Assembly (NCBI RefSeq): GCF_003710825.1
Contig: NZ_RHHQ01000006.1
Span: 1-64,000 of the forward strand
Origin: Brevibacillus fluminis
Lineage (GTDB): Bacteria; Bacillota; Bacilli; Brevibacillales; Brevibacillaceae
Direction of reading: 5' to 3'
DNA length: 64,000 bases
The position numbers and the translations under genes are program-made. Position 1 is the first letter of the stretch. Every line of letters starts with the position of its first letter. Positions 1 through 8,202 of this stretch are shown here, in pieces. The notes under the pieces are model-generated. The model was not told where the DNA came from, searched no databases, and was given only the letters and a program-made list of their open reading frames with translations.

Positions 1-337
1 GGCAGCGAACAATGCAGCAACGCCAGGAACATTAACGGAAGCGGGCGCCAACGACGGACGCTTAACGTCCTGAGTTATTACGGTAACTGCTACGAACGGT
101 ACATTTGCAGCGGATATAGCGAAAAGTGACGTGACAGTAACGGGCTTGCCAAGTGGAATGGATTACACAGTAACTTACGTGGATGCAACCCACATTACAG
201 TAACCTTAACAGGTCAAGCTACGGATCATGAAAATGCTGATGATACCAATGTGAGCGTTACGGTTGCGCAAGCTAAAGTAGCTGGAGCAACGGCAAATGT
301 AAGCACAGGAAACGTAGCAATTGACTTCAATGATTAA
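1..337 (+). pseudogene. 3' end of an Ig-like/cadherin-like surface repeat protein, interrupted by an in-frame stop
   Basis: Reading from base 2, the frame encodes a Thr/Ala/Val-rich beta-sandwich repeat ending in AIDFND and a TAA at 335-337. At 71-73 the frame meets a TGA where a glycine codon (GGA) would fit the repeat (LTS-stop-VITVTATNGTF). The text continues smoothly on both sides, so this looks like one nonsense substitution rather than a frameshift. Such tandem repeats occur in large secreted or S-layer-associated proteins of Bacillales. The rest lies upstream of the window. A GTG at 131 could restart translation but has no good ribosome site. The protein is truncated unless the stop is a sequencing error or is read through. 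Confidence 0.6.
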
Positions 338-412
338 TAAAAAATAAGTGGGCAAGTGATTTTTTCGAAAGATTACCATTTCGATTGTTTCAAACTGTCG
401 AGAAACCCTAAG

Positions 413-447
413 AGAAACCTCAGGAATCTTTGGGGTTTCTTTTTCTG
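413..447 (+). terminator. Rho-independent terminator of the surface repeat gene
   Basis: The arm AGAAACCTCA pairs with the GGGGTTTCT side around a short AATC-type loop, followed by TTTTTCTGTTTTT. It lies about 75 bases past the TAA. Confidence 0.75.
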
Positions 448-847
448 TTTTTAATTGTCCCCAAAACGTTTTCAAACAGTAAAAACGGATCTGTTCGAGC
501 TGACACAATTAATTTAACTATCAAACCTGCACTTGAACATCATCTTGTTATCAACTATTGATGCAATAGGGATGTTTTAATTGATTGGATTGTAAGGAGA
601 AACCTTATAGAAGAAATAGAACAAAGAAGTTGAGGGGATAACCGAGTTCCCCCTTGACTTCCCCCCACGAAACCCCACAAAATAAAACCAATACCCTTCA
701 CCCAATAAACCTTTCACCCACCACCAAAACCATGTTTACCCCCCAAAAAAACAGGGAACCAAATCCCCAACCAACGAAAGCAGAGTAACAGAGAAAAAAC
801 AGAGAAAAAACAGAGAAAAAACCAAACCAAGGGAGCCACTTCAACAA
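448..847. other. Intergenic region: G-depleted C/A-rich tract and triple 11-bp repeat
   Basis: No convincing gene was seen here. From about 655 to 735 the plus strand is almost free of G and made of C and A runs; the skew relaxes only after the first codons of the chemoreceptor gene. Three head-to-tail copies of CAGAGAAAAAA occupy 789-821, just before the ribosome site at 831-835. No clear sigma-A promoter was found. Confidence 0.6.
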
Positions 848-2593
848 ATGCAAACGCACATGAAAAAATCAAAATCTTCACTCTCCATCAAAATCATCAC
901 CACAACCGCCATCCTATTCCTAATCGCATTTCTCATCAACGGCATCCTTTCCTACTGGCTCAACGGAGCAGCCATCGAGGATACCATTGGCAGCTACGGC
1001 GCACAGCTTGCCAGTAACGTAGCAAAAGGCGTAGACGCAGACGCCTACCAGCAGTTCCTGCAATCGCGCACCCAGGACGACAACTACTGGAAGGTGCGTG
1101 ACCAATTCAGCACCTACCGGGAAAAAATCGGCGCCAAATACATATACACGGTCGGGCTGACCAACGATCGCCAAGTCGAGATCCTGATCGACGGAGCGGC
1201 GAAAAACGATGACACTGCGTCACCGATCGGGGAGATTTCCGATGCTACGCCCGATTCCTTGGTGGCACCGGTATTCAATGGCGAGCTTACCCACAGCGCC
1301 ATCGTCCACAGCGAAAAATACGGCGACTTGATCAGCTCCTATGCGCCGATTGCGGACAAGTCGGGCAAAGTCATCGGCGCCCTCGGGATCGATATGGAGG
1401 CGAGCTTTGCCAACACGCTGATCGATAAAAGCATCCAAAGCTTCCTGCAAAAAAACATGCTCTTGATGGTCATCGTCTTCCTACTGATCCTGACGATCTT
1501 GTTCCTGCTGATCCGCAAAAGCTTAAAGCCACTTGCCGTCATGAAAGAATATGTGACCCAAATTGCGGATGGTGATTTGACGCTCGATGATTTGCAAATC
1601 AAGTCGCGCGATGAGATCGGGGCGCTTGCAGCGGCGGTCGACCAGATGAAAAACAATTTGAAGCTACTGATCGGGATGGCGCGGGGGCTGTCGTTTGGCA
1701 TTCAGGGTACAACCGACGAGCTGACGGAGTCCATCGCGAATAGTAAAGCAGCGTCACACCATATCGCAGCGTCCATCAAAGAGGTGGCGAGCGGCGTGGT
1801 TGTCCAACAGCATGGGGTGGAGGACAGCGCCAAAGCGACGGAGGATCTGTCGATCGGGATCCAGCGCATTGCAGAGTCCGCTTATACGGCGCTTGAATCT
1901 GCGATCGAATCGGGCCAAGCATCGGCAAGCGGGGGCGAGGCGATGGAGAAGGTTACCAGCCAGATGTCGACGATTGAGTCGGCGTTTGGGGCGTCTTTCC
2001 AATTGGTGCAGCAGCTCGGTTCGCGCTCGACGGAGATCGGGGTGATCGTGGAGACGATTACAGCCATCGCGAACCAGACGAATCTGCTAGCGCTTAATGC
2101 CGCGATTGAAGCGGCGCGTGCGGGTGAGCAAGGGCGCGGGTTTGCTGTCGTAGCGGACGAGGTACGCAAGCTGGCAGAGCAGTCGCGTGACGCGGCTGTC
2201 CAGATTTCCGGGCTAATCGAGTCGATTCAACTCGACACGCACCAGGCCATTGTGGAAATGGAAAAAGGCAGCAAGGATGTGCAGGAAGGGCTGCAGGTCA
2301 CAGGTGACGCGAAAGCGGTCTTCTTCACGATCGCGGCGGTGGGCAAACGGGTTGAAGAGCAAATGCAGGAGGTTTCGTCGACTTCCGAGCAAATCTCGGC
2401 AAGCTGCGAAGAGATTACTGCAATGGTGCAGCGTATCGCGGATGTCGCCAGAAATTCGTCTGACAGCACGCTTGCGATTACGTCCGCGGCAGAACAGCAG
2501 CTGACAATCGTCAAGCAGGTGACGGACGGCATGGATTCGCTACGCAGCATGACAAATGAGCTGGAAGCAACCATCCAGCATTTTAAAGCATAA
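848..2593 (+). CDS. Methyl-accepting chemotaxis protein
   Basis: This is a membrane chemoreceptor signalling to CheA/CheW. Residues 17-38 form the first membrane segment. Residues 40-200 are an extracytoplasmic Cache-like sensor with the ending [10 protein letters not shown] typical of the fold. Residues 203-222 form the second membrane segment, followed by a HAMP linker. The cytoplasmic signalling domain carries the conserved hairpin [19 protein letters not shown]. The start at 848 follows GGGAG at 831-835; an in-frame ATG at 860 is possible. The first 40 codons are C-rich and G-poor, unlike the rest of the gene. The ligand is unknown. A second receptor of the same build lies at 13048. Confidence 0.93.
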   Translation: MQTHMKKSKSSLSIKIITTTAILFLIAFLINGILSYWLNGAAIEDTIGSYGAQLASNVAKGVDADAYQQFLQSRTQDDNYWKVRDQFSTYREKIGAKYIYTVGLTNDRQVEILIDGAAKNDDTASPIGEISDATPDSLVAPVFNGELTHSAIVHSEKYGDLISSYAPIADKSGKVIGALGIDMEASFANTLIDKSIQSFLQKNMLLMVIVFLLILTILFLLIRKSLKPLAVMKEYVTQIADGDLTLDDLQIKSRDEIGALAAAVDQMKNNLKLLIGMARGLSFGIQGTTDELTESIANSKAASHHIAASIKEVASGVVVQQHGVEDSAKATEDLSIGIQRIAESAYTALESAIESGQASASGGEAMEKVTSQMSTIESAFGASFQLVQQLGSRSTEIGVIVETITAIANQTNLLALNAAIEAARAGEQGRGFAVVADEVRKLAEQSRDAAVQISGLIESIQLDTHQAIVEMEKGSKDVQEGLQVTGDAKAVFFTIAAVGKRVEEQMQEVSSTSEQISASCEEITAMVQRIADVARNSSDSTLAITSAAEQQLTIVKQVTDGMDSLRSMTNELEATIQHFKA

Positions 2594-2610
2594 TCCTGAT
2601 CGTCCATGAT

Positions 2611-2643
2611 ATCTCCCGTATTCCGGGAGATTTTCTTTTCTTT
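2611..2643 (+). terminator. Terminator after the chemoreceptor
   Basis: A perfect 8-bp stem, ATCTCCCG with CGGGAGAT and a five-base loop, is followed by TTTCTTTTCTTTT. Confidence 0.85.
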
Positions 2644-2720
2644 TGAGGGACACACCGATTCAAGCGCCCTTTTCCATGCTCCCGCATATTCTATCTCAAA
2701 AAGCAAGGGAGACGTCAGCC

Positions 2721-3311
2721 ATGATCCACCCACATACAGAATTGCGCTATATAAATGAAGTGATCGGGTATGGGGTATTCGCGACACAGTTTATTCCAAA
2801 AGGAACTATTGTTTGGGCGCTGGATGATCTCGACCAGATTTTAGAGGAAAAGGCCGTCAATGAACTGGAACCTCTGCGCCAGGTCAACGTAAAAAAATAT
2901 TCGTATCGCAACCAGCATGGAAAATACGTGCTCTGCTGGGATAACGGCAAATTTGTCAACCACAGCTTCCGCCCGACGTGTGCGGCAACCGCGTATGAGA
3001 TTGAGCTCGCATCGCGCGACATATATCCAGGGGAAGAGCTGACCGACGATTATGGCACGTTGAATCTGGATGAGCCGTTTCACTGCTTGCCGGAAACCGG
3101 AGAGAACCGGACGGTAGTGCTGCCTGACGATCTGCTGCGCTACCACCAGCAATGGGACCAGTTGGCGGCTGATGCGTTCCAGTGCTTTTTGCAAGTGAAG
3201 CAGCCTCTGTTCCATTTGATCAAGCCCGAATATGTGGAGCAGGTGCTTGCTGTTGCACACGGGAAAATGGTCCCTGAAACGATCTTGTCCACTTATCATG
3301 TACGTGCCTGA
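2721..3311 (+). CDS. SET domain-containing protein
   Basis: A compact 196-residue protein with bacterial SET-domain hallmarks: GYGVFATQFIPKGTIV near the N-terminus (the turn that helps bind AdoMet), the knot motif NHSFRPTC around residue 75, and GEELTDDYG around residue 105. SET proteins are usually lysine methyltransferases, but the target of the bacterial forms is not established. The C-terminal 70 residues are helical, without a recognisable cysteine post-SET motif. The ATG at 2721 is chosen because AAGGGAG lies about ten bases upstream; longer in-frame starts lack a ribosome site. It seems monocistronic. Confidence 0.8.
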   Translation: MIHPHTELRYINEVIGYGVFATQFIPKGTIVWALDDLDQILEEKAVNELEPLRQVNVKKYSYRNQHGKYVLCWDNGKFVNHSFRPTCAATAYEIELASRDIYPGEELTDDYGTLNLDEPFHCLPETGENRTVVLPDDLLRYHQQWDQLAADAFQCFLQVKQPLFHLIKPEYVEQVLAVAHGKMVPETILSTYHVRA

Positions 3312-3474
3312 CAGAACGCAAGCTTCGGGTGCGCTGTTCCTTTCTCCGGAAATGGTCCGCACCTCGTCCATGCGCGAACGATGCAACCTCCTTGCAAAAC
3401 AGCGCCGCGATTGAATATTGACCTGGCAAAAGAGGGAAGCCTACGGGTAGCAAGCTGGTGAAGGAGGCGATGGC

Positions 3475-3873
3475 ATGGAAAAAAGCACATATTCGGTCAG
3501 CATTCATTCGAGTGCGAGTACGTGGGAATTGCGGGAAGGCACTGGCGATGCTACGAGCGATTTCGTCATCGAGGCCACCCCGGTAGAGATCGGAGTCCTC
3601 AAAGATTTGTTCCAGCAGGCGGCGCTTGCAGATGTGCGCTCGTATGGGCACGCGCACATTTTGGTGAGCGACGTATCCGATGAGGATCATATGGAGTATG
3701 ATCAGGCTTTGACCCATATTTATGAGATGCTGCATAAGCTTGGGACAAAAAAGACCCAGCGCGATATCGAATCGCTCGGTGTGCTGACAGCGCTAAAAGG
3801 GTATGCTGGCAATAATATCCACAATCCCGACCTGCTCAGAGGGACGGTTTATACACTGCCTGAGGTTGAATAG
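3475..3873 (+). CDS. Conserved hypothetical protein
   Basis: A 132-residue soluble acidic protein that I do not recognise. It has no signal peptide or membrane segment. The text suggests a mixed alpha/beta fold with a central helix (residues 35-48) and a short C-terminal tail. The start is well supported by AAGGAGG at 3461-3467, seven bases before the ATG. A strong terminator follows directly, so it is probably a single-gene unit. The 163 bases upstream show no clear feature. Confidence 0.7.
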   Translation: MEKSTYSVSIHSSASTWELREGTGDATSDFVIEATPVEIGVLKDLFQQAALADVRSYGHAHILVSDVSDEDHMEYDQALTHIYEMLHKLGTKKTQRDIESLGVLTALKGYAGNNIHNPDLLRGTVYTLPEVE

Positions 3874-3883
3874 GCGCACAAGC

Positions 3884-3918
3884 AAGGCTCCGCATCAGTG
3901 AAAGAAGCGGAGCCTTTT
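3884..3918 (+). terminator. Terminator after the hypothetical gene
   Basis: AAGGCTCCGC pairs with GCGGAGCCTT, with a 13-base loop and a TTTT run. Confidence 0.8.
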
Positions 3919-4007
3919 ACGTGCATCCCTAGCTACGCGTCAATTGATGCGCAGCCGGGGGTTTCTACGTTCATCGTGAATGCTAACACGCATGTTTCAA
4001 AGGGCTC

Positions 4008-4346
4008 CTACGAATTTCGCCCCGTCTGTCCTCGATAAGGATGGCTATGGCAATCGGTGTAAGAGGTTTGGCCGACGATTTCGTGCGTATGGCCGCCATT
4101 CGCGAGTGGAATGGGCGGGCCGGTCCATCCGCGAAAAGGATGCTCGTGTCCATCCTCATAGGAGGAAATCCCCGAGTAGTAATGGACATGCTGATCGCCT
4201 TCGTCGCCCTCCGTCGATGTGGTTGTGCCTCGCACAAGATGCCTGTGCCCTGCGGAAATCGAGGTCGGTAGCGCGAATGGGTGAGCGTGGAGCAATGTCT
4301 TTTTTTCAATGGCAGTGGCAACAGGATGGTCATAATCCTGTAACAC
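4008..4346 (-). CDS. YmaF-family histidine-rich repeat protein
   Basis: A 112-residue protein built from repeats of the form H-x-H-x(2-3)-G-x-T-S, for example HVHYYSGISSYEDGHEHPF, HTHEIVGQTSYTDCHSHPY and HSHPYRGQT. This pattern defines the YmaF family of Bacillales; the function is unknown, and the paired histidines suggest metal binding (inference). The start is GTG at 4346, fixed by a strong AGAAGGAGGGGG six bases upstream on the minus strand. No signal peptide is visible. The gene stands alone between two plus-strand genes. Confidence 0.8.
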   Translation of the reverse strand: MLQDYDHPVATAIEKKTLLHAHPFALPTSISAGHRHLVRGTTTSTEGDEGDQHVHYYSGISSYEDGHEHPFRGWTGPPIPLANGGHTHEIVGQTSYTDCHSHPYRGQTGRNS

Positions 4347-4492
4347 AAAAACCCCCTCCTTCTGCTGTACTCACAGTACATGCGGGAAAGGGCATTTTGG
4401 CTCTAGGCGAATATCACGGTTTTTAGGCGATTGCCTCATTGCGGTTGGAGATGATGGAAAGCAATTTCGCTAAACGAATATTTTTCTGTAAC

Positions 4493-4521
4493 TTTTTACA
4501 TGTGGGCCCGTAAGACATAAT
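4493..4521 (+). promoter_or_regulatory. Possible sigma-A promoter of the ybjQ-type gene
   Basis: TTTTTA/TTTACA around 4493-4500 lies 15-17 bases before CATAAT (4516-4521), about 37 bases before the start codon. Confidence 0.4.
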
Positions 4522-4557
4522 AGTAAGGCAAGAGCCACTGAATTCGGGAGGGAATGC

Positions 4558-4875
4558 ATGATGTTAGTTACAACGACAAATACGGTTGAAGGAAAAGAAA
4601 TCAAAGAATATTTAGGAATTGTTAGTGGAGAGGTTATTCTTGGGGCCAACGTTGTTCGCGACTTCTTGGCAGGCATCACGGACATCATCGGTGGACGCAG
4701 CGGCGCGTATGAAAGCAAGCTGCAGGAAGGCAGAGAGCTCGCGCTGCGGGAAATGACGGAACGCGCACGCCAGCTTGGCGCAAACGGCATCGTCGGAGTG
4801 GACCTCGATTTCGAAACGCTGCGTGAAGGCATGATGATGGTCATCGCTTCGGGTACAGCCGTGCGCATCGGCTAA
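4558..4875 (+). CDS. YbjQ/UPF0145 family protein
   Basis: The 105-residue product has the family signature: [12 protein letters not shown] at the N-terminus, [12 protein letters not shown], then a helical [27 protein letters not shown] and a C-terminal strand ending in GTAVRIG. YbjQ proteins are small cytoplasmic oligomers often called heavy-metal-binding domain proteins; no role is proven. GGGAGGG precedes the double ATG at 4558/4561. It is flanked by its own promoter-like sequence and terminator. Confidence 0.88.
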   Translation: MMLVTTTNTVEGKEIKEYLGIVSGEVILGANVVRDFLAGITDIIGGRSGAYESKLQEGRELALREMTERARQLGANGIVGVDLDFETLREGMMMVIASGTAVRIG

Positions 4876-4918
4876 AAAGCTAGGTAAACCAGCAACCTGA
4901 AAACGGGAAAGCACATAA

Positions 4919-4956
4919 AAAACACGATCCGCTGATGAGCAGATCGTGTTTTTTTA
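4919..4956 (+). terminator. Terminator after the ybjQ-type gene
   Basis: AACACGATC pairs with GATCGTGTT, followed by seven T residues. Confidence 0.85.
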
Positions 4957-5007
4957 TGAAAAACGCCGCGACGTTTTTCATTAGATTGGATGTGACCGTT
5001 TTTGTGT

Positions 5008-5982
5008 TTAGTTATGTGCTGTGGATGCAGACAAAATCGACATCACGATTTCATCAGCCTCCATGCGATGATGCAGATCCGGGCAGGTGGTATCGGATTG
5101 GGAAATCGTCCAGCCCGCGACTTTTGTTCCGCAAATGGTAGCTTCTTTCAAATCAGCACCGCGTACCAAAGCCGCTACGGCACCGGAGAAGAACGCGTCG
5201 CCGGCACCGCTTGTATCGACGACTTGCACTGGGAATACGTGTTGATGACCCGTCTCATTCGTTTCTGCATGGTAATAGACGGAGCCTTGCTCCCCAAGCG
5301 TTACAATCATCGAACGCAGACCGGCACGTTTGACGTAGTCCGCGAGCAGACGTTTTTGCTCCTCTGGCGCTTGCTCGGAAAACGGTTGTTGCATCAGCAT
5401 GTCGGCCTCATAGTTGTTGCAGATGAAGCAGGACAGCCCTTGCAAAAGCTCAGGATGCTGCATGATCGTGTCCAGGTTGCCCGGAATGCCATAAACCGGT
5501 TTACCGGCGGCATGAGCGAGGGTCAAAATCCGTTTGGCGATCGTCTCATTCAGATCCAATTCGAGTGCGATGTGGGAAGACTGGGCGACGATAGCCTCGC
5601 CGTGCTGAGCGACGATCTGTTCGAAGACATCGAGCTCCGGCATTTGTGAGATCGAACCCGCCAGTTCGCCACGTTCGTCTAAGATCGCCATCCACATACC
5701 CATACCACGAGCAGGGGCAGCTTGCATGAAGCCGGTATGGATGTTCAGGTCGTTTAGACGATCAATGACCTCCGTCCCCATGCCCGTCGCGTCGACGGAA
5801 GAGACAAAGGAAGTGGAAATGGAGAGGCGTGCCATATTTTCGGCGATATTGCGACCGACTCCACCGTGCACAAACTGGATGGAGCCCAAGTTTCTTGTTG
5901 TGGCGTGATAGGTTTGGAAAGGAAAGCCTTTACAATCGACAAAAACCGTACCGATCACCGTTACCAGGTGGCTCATGTTCAA
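5008..5982 (-). CDS. PfkB-family carbohydrate kinase
   Basis: A ribokinase-like kinase of about 324 residues. It shows the first PfkB signature, GGVGRNIAENMARL, near residue 40 and the C-terminal ATP/anion-hole motif DTSGAGDAFFSG near residue 260, with the catalytic Asp in GAGD. The substrate is unclear; the overall text resembles pseudouridine or ribokinase-type kinases. The start is TTG at 5982, eight bases from TAGGAG; an in-frame ATG at 5976 is also possible. It is separated from yjdF by a strong terminator and appears to be transcribed alone. Confidence 0.85.
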   Translation of the reverse strand: MNMSHLVTVIGTVFVDCKGFPFQTYHATTRNLGSIQFVHGGVGRNIAENMARLSISTSFVSSVDATGMGTEVIDRLNDLNIHTGFMQAAPARGMGMWMAILDERGELAGSISQMPELDVFEQIVAQHGEAIVAQSSHIALELDLNETIAKRILTLAHAAGKPVYGIPGNLDTIMQHPELLQGLSCFICNNYEADMLMQQPFSEQAPEEQKRLLADYVKRAGLRSMIVTLGEQGSVYYHAETNETGHQHVFPVQVVDTSGAGDAFFSGAVAALVRGADLKEATICGTKVAGWTISQSDTTCPDLHHRMEADEIVMSILSASTAHN

Positions 5983-6064
5983 TGGTCAACTCCTACATAG
6001 AAAATCATCCTTTCTAGTATAGGAACAGTCTAGGCGTTTGTCCATGACCGGAATGGAAATAAAA

Positions 6065-6106
6065 ATCGGGCTGCCAACAACATCCATGTTGACAGCCCGA
6101 TTTTCC
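6065..6106 (-). terminator. Terminator downstream of yjdF
   Basis: ATCGGGCTG and CAGCCCGAT form a long stem, continued by CAACA/TGTTG, with T runs on the minus-strand side. It also has A/T-rich flanks on both sides. Confidence 0.8.
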
Positions 6107-6108
6107 AC

Positions 6109-6526
6109 TCATTTACCACGGTGCTTTTGCTTGGCTTTTTGACGGGCGATCTCTCGCTTATAGGCGAGCTGTTCCTCCTTTCGCTCACGGGAAGCGGTCT
6201 TTCGCTCTTTTTTTGCGATGCAAGAGCTCAAGCTTGATCGCTTCCTGTGCGAATGTGGAGATGCCGCGCTGCTGCAGTTCACGGTTCGCTTCACGGGCCA
6301 TTCGCTTCGGATTAAGTCTGCGTTCTGCCATCGGCTTGGTGTCGACAAGCTGCGTCGCTTGCTCCATCAATGGCAGCATCGCATGATTGACGAAGAAAAG
6401 CACCTCCGCGTCTTTCGGCTCTGCACCGAATATGTGTCGCCGTGCTTTGAGCTTGTCGCTCTCATGCTCTTCGACGACACCCACCCATAAGGAACAATCT
6501 GCGTCAAAAAAAACAGTTAACTTCAT
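6109..6526 (-). pseudogene. yjdF: yjdF, frameshifted at a seven-base homopolymer
   Basis: The ATG at 6526 begins MKLTVFFDADCSLWVGVVEE, the YjdF (DUF2992) N-terminus, and the frame continues to ELLHRKKRAKDRFP then stops near 6185. The expected YjdF ending, KERKTASRERKEEQL to KAKQKHRGK, is in another frame and ends at 6109. The frames join exactly if the T7 run at 6208-6214 (A7 in mRNA) is read as six. So it is a one-base insertion, a sequencing error, or a site of polymerase slippage. YjdF proteins are short basic proteins of unknown function, usually under the yjdF riboswitch, as here. Confidence 0.8.
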
Positions 6527-6530
6527 GGTA

Positions 6531-6658
6531 AACCCCCTCTTGTTTTGCAACAAGAACGACGGACATCCCGAGGGGGGAAGGTTACTGACACCGCAGCCGC
6601 AGCAGGCTGGCGATGCATCCGGACTACCAACCGAATCGTGTTTTTTCGCTCTTTCTTG
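6531..6658 (-). promoter_or_regulatory. yjdF riboswitch (NAD+/azaaromatic class) and ribosome-site control
   Basis: The RNA upstream of yjdF carries segments I recognise from the yjdF motif: AACACGATTCGGTTGG, TAGTCCGGATGC, CCTGCTGCGGCTGCGG, and TCAGTAACCTTCC (about 6645 down to 6557). The gene context supports the call. CCCCCTC near the end of the aptamer (6576-6570) can pair with the GAGGGGG Shine-Dalgarno sequence (6539-6533), and a CTTGTT-GCAA-AACAAG hairpin lies between them. This implies translational control (inference). Confidence 0.8.
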
Positions 6659-6665
6659 AAGCATT

Positions 6666-6694
6666 ATTATAGAAGGTTTCGAAACGGGTGAAAA
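6666..6694 (-). promoter_or_regulatory. Possible promoter of the yjdF riboswitch RNA
   Basis: A perfect TATAAT (minus strand 6671-6666) has a weak TTTTCA 17 bases upstream; transcription would start just ahead of the aptamer. Confidence 0.5.
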
Positions 6695-6819
6695 GAGATG
6701 GCGATGCGATCGCGTTTGTTTTGGGGCACAAGAACCGTAACTATTTTGCAACCATTTGCAGGATGCATCTTGTTACAATAGGGATGAACAGCAAGATGAA
6801 CGTGAAGGGAAGGGAAATC

Positions 6820-8175
6820 ATGAGGAAAAACCGAGCGGCCTTGGCGATGAGCATGTTGTGTTGCCTGCTCGCCGGCTGTGGGATGAATGCATCGCCGGCA
6901 GATTTGGTACGCTCGCCGAAAATGGATGCAGGGCAGCAAGAGGTGAGTCAGGCACTCTCCATCTTTTTGCCGCCAGGGGCGAAAATGGTTGTTCCGCGTC
7001 GGCCTGACAACCAGTCAGCTGTTACCGAGATCGACTTCGACGGAGACGGGCAAGATGAGGTTGTCGTCAATTATAAGGAAGAACGCAATGACTATGAAAT
7101 CAATACGCTCGTACTCGGTAAAACGGCGAAAGGCTGGGAAAAGCGGGCAGAGTTGAAAGGGCTGGCGCAGGATCTGGATTATTTCAGCGCTGTCGATGTC
7201 ACCGGGGACAAGCGACCCGAGGTAGTCATCGGCTACAGTGGCGGTGATAATCTTGATCGTGAGCTGGACGTATATGCGTATCGCAACGGCGGCATGCAAC
7301 AAATGTGGAAGCAGCCGTACAAGGCGATGGACGTCGGTGACTTGACCGGTGGCGGGACAGCGGAAATCGCGATCATGGAGCATGATCACGACAAAATGAC
7401 GGCTTCGGCAGCCTTGTACGACTTTTTAACAGGTAAACCCCACAAATTGGATGAGCTACCAACCGAGGGCGCCATCAATGGCTATAATCAGGCACTGATC
7501 GGTCTTGCGGCTCCGGGGCGGAACGCTTTGTTCGTCGATGCGGGAATCGGCGCTCATTCCGAGTATACGGCGCTGATCATGTGGCAAAATGGCAAGCTAC
7601 AAAACGTCTTGAAAAAGGATGACAACGATACTGCGCTCACCTTCAAAACCTATCCGTTGGCCTCAGCGGATGCAAATGGCGACGGGATCGTCGAAATCGG
7701 GCTGCAGACCGAGCCTGCGGGTTCTGAGCAGTTGGCCATCGTCGAAATTCCTTTTATCGAAAGCTGGTACCAATGGGATGGGAGAAACGGTCTCAAGCTG
7801 GTAGGTGAAAGCTACTCTGATTACGGGGCAGGCTTTACGTTCACAATCCCGGATAATTGGCGCGGAAAGTTCACGCTACAGCGCGAGCAAGGGATCGACA
7901 ATGGCTCTGTAGTGTTTTTGTACTTACCTGAATTCCCGCAGAAAAAAGTCCAGCTCATGCGTCTGCTGGAATGCAAACGCAGCGATTGGGTAAAAGTGGA
8001 GCAGGATCTCAAGAAGCAGGGCGCCGTCTACGGCATCCTCAGCCAAAATAAAACGAAGCTGGTCCTCGCGGTCCAGCCAGCCGATGAGCCTGCGCCGCGC
8101 AGCGCGCATCGAGAAGAGTATCAGCAGATGCGTTTGACGCTTCCCCAAATCAAGCAATATTTCCGCACGTTTTAA
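6820..8175 (+). CDS. Lipoprotein with VCBS/FG-GAP-like repeats
   Basis: A 451-residue secreted lipoprotein. The N-terminus MRKNRAALAMSMLCCLLAGC has a lipobox (LAGC) for lipidation and membrane anchoring. The body contains repeated Asp-rich turns of the FG-GAP/VCBS type: DFDGDGQDEVVVNY, DVTGDKRPEVVIGY and DANGDGIVEIGLQ, expected to bind calcium in a beta-propeller. The ATG at 6820 is chosen because it gives a proper signal peptide and has AAGGGAAGGG upstream. The two-component genes follow 27 bases later, suggesting co-transcription and perhaps a role in sensing with the kinase (inference). Confidence 0.82.
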   Translation: MRKNRAALAMSMLCCLLAGCGMNASPADLVRSPKMDAGQQEVSQALSIFLPPGAKMVVPRRPDNQSAVTEIDFDGDGQDEVVVNYKEERNDYEINTLVLGKTAKGWEKRAELKGLAQDLDYFSAVDVTGDKRPEVVIGYSGGDNLDRELDVYAYRNGGMQQMWKQPYKAMDVGDLTGGGTAEIAIMEHDHDKMTASAALYDFLTGKPHKLDELPTEGAINGYNQALIGLAAPGRNALFVDAGIGAHSEYTALIMWQNGKLQNVLKKDDNDTALTFKTYPLASADANGDGIVEIGLQTEPAGSEQLAIVEIPFIESWYQWDGRNGLKLVGESYSDYGAGFTFTIPDNWRGKFTLQREQGIDNGSVVFLYLPEFPQKKVQLMRLLECKRSDWVKVEQDLKKQGAVYGILSQNKTKLVLAVQPADEPAPRSAHREEYQQMRLTLPQIKQYFRTF

Positions 8176-8202
8176 TGGAGGCTAAGGAGGATAAAGCGCC
8201 CG

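Noticed and set aside
3980..4426. Long plus-strand open frame opposite the YmaF-type gene
   Set aside because: It lacks a ribosome site, and its content is the complement of the clear histidine repeat protein on the minus strand.
6527..6751. N-terminal extension of yjdF to 6751
   Set aside because: It would translate the riboswitch; the real ATG is at 6526 with GAGGGGG before it.
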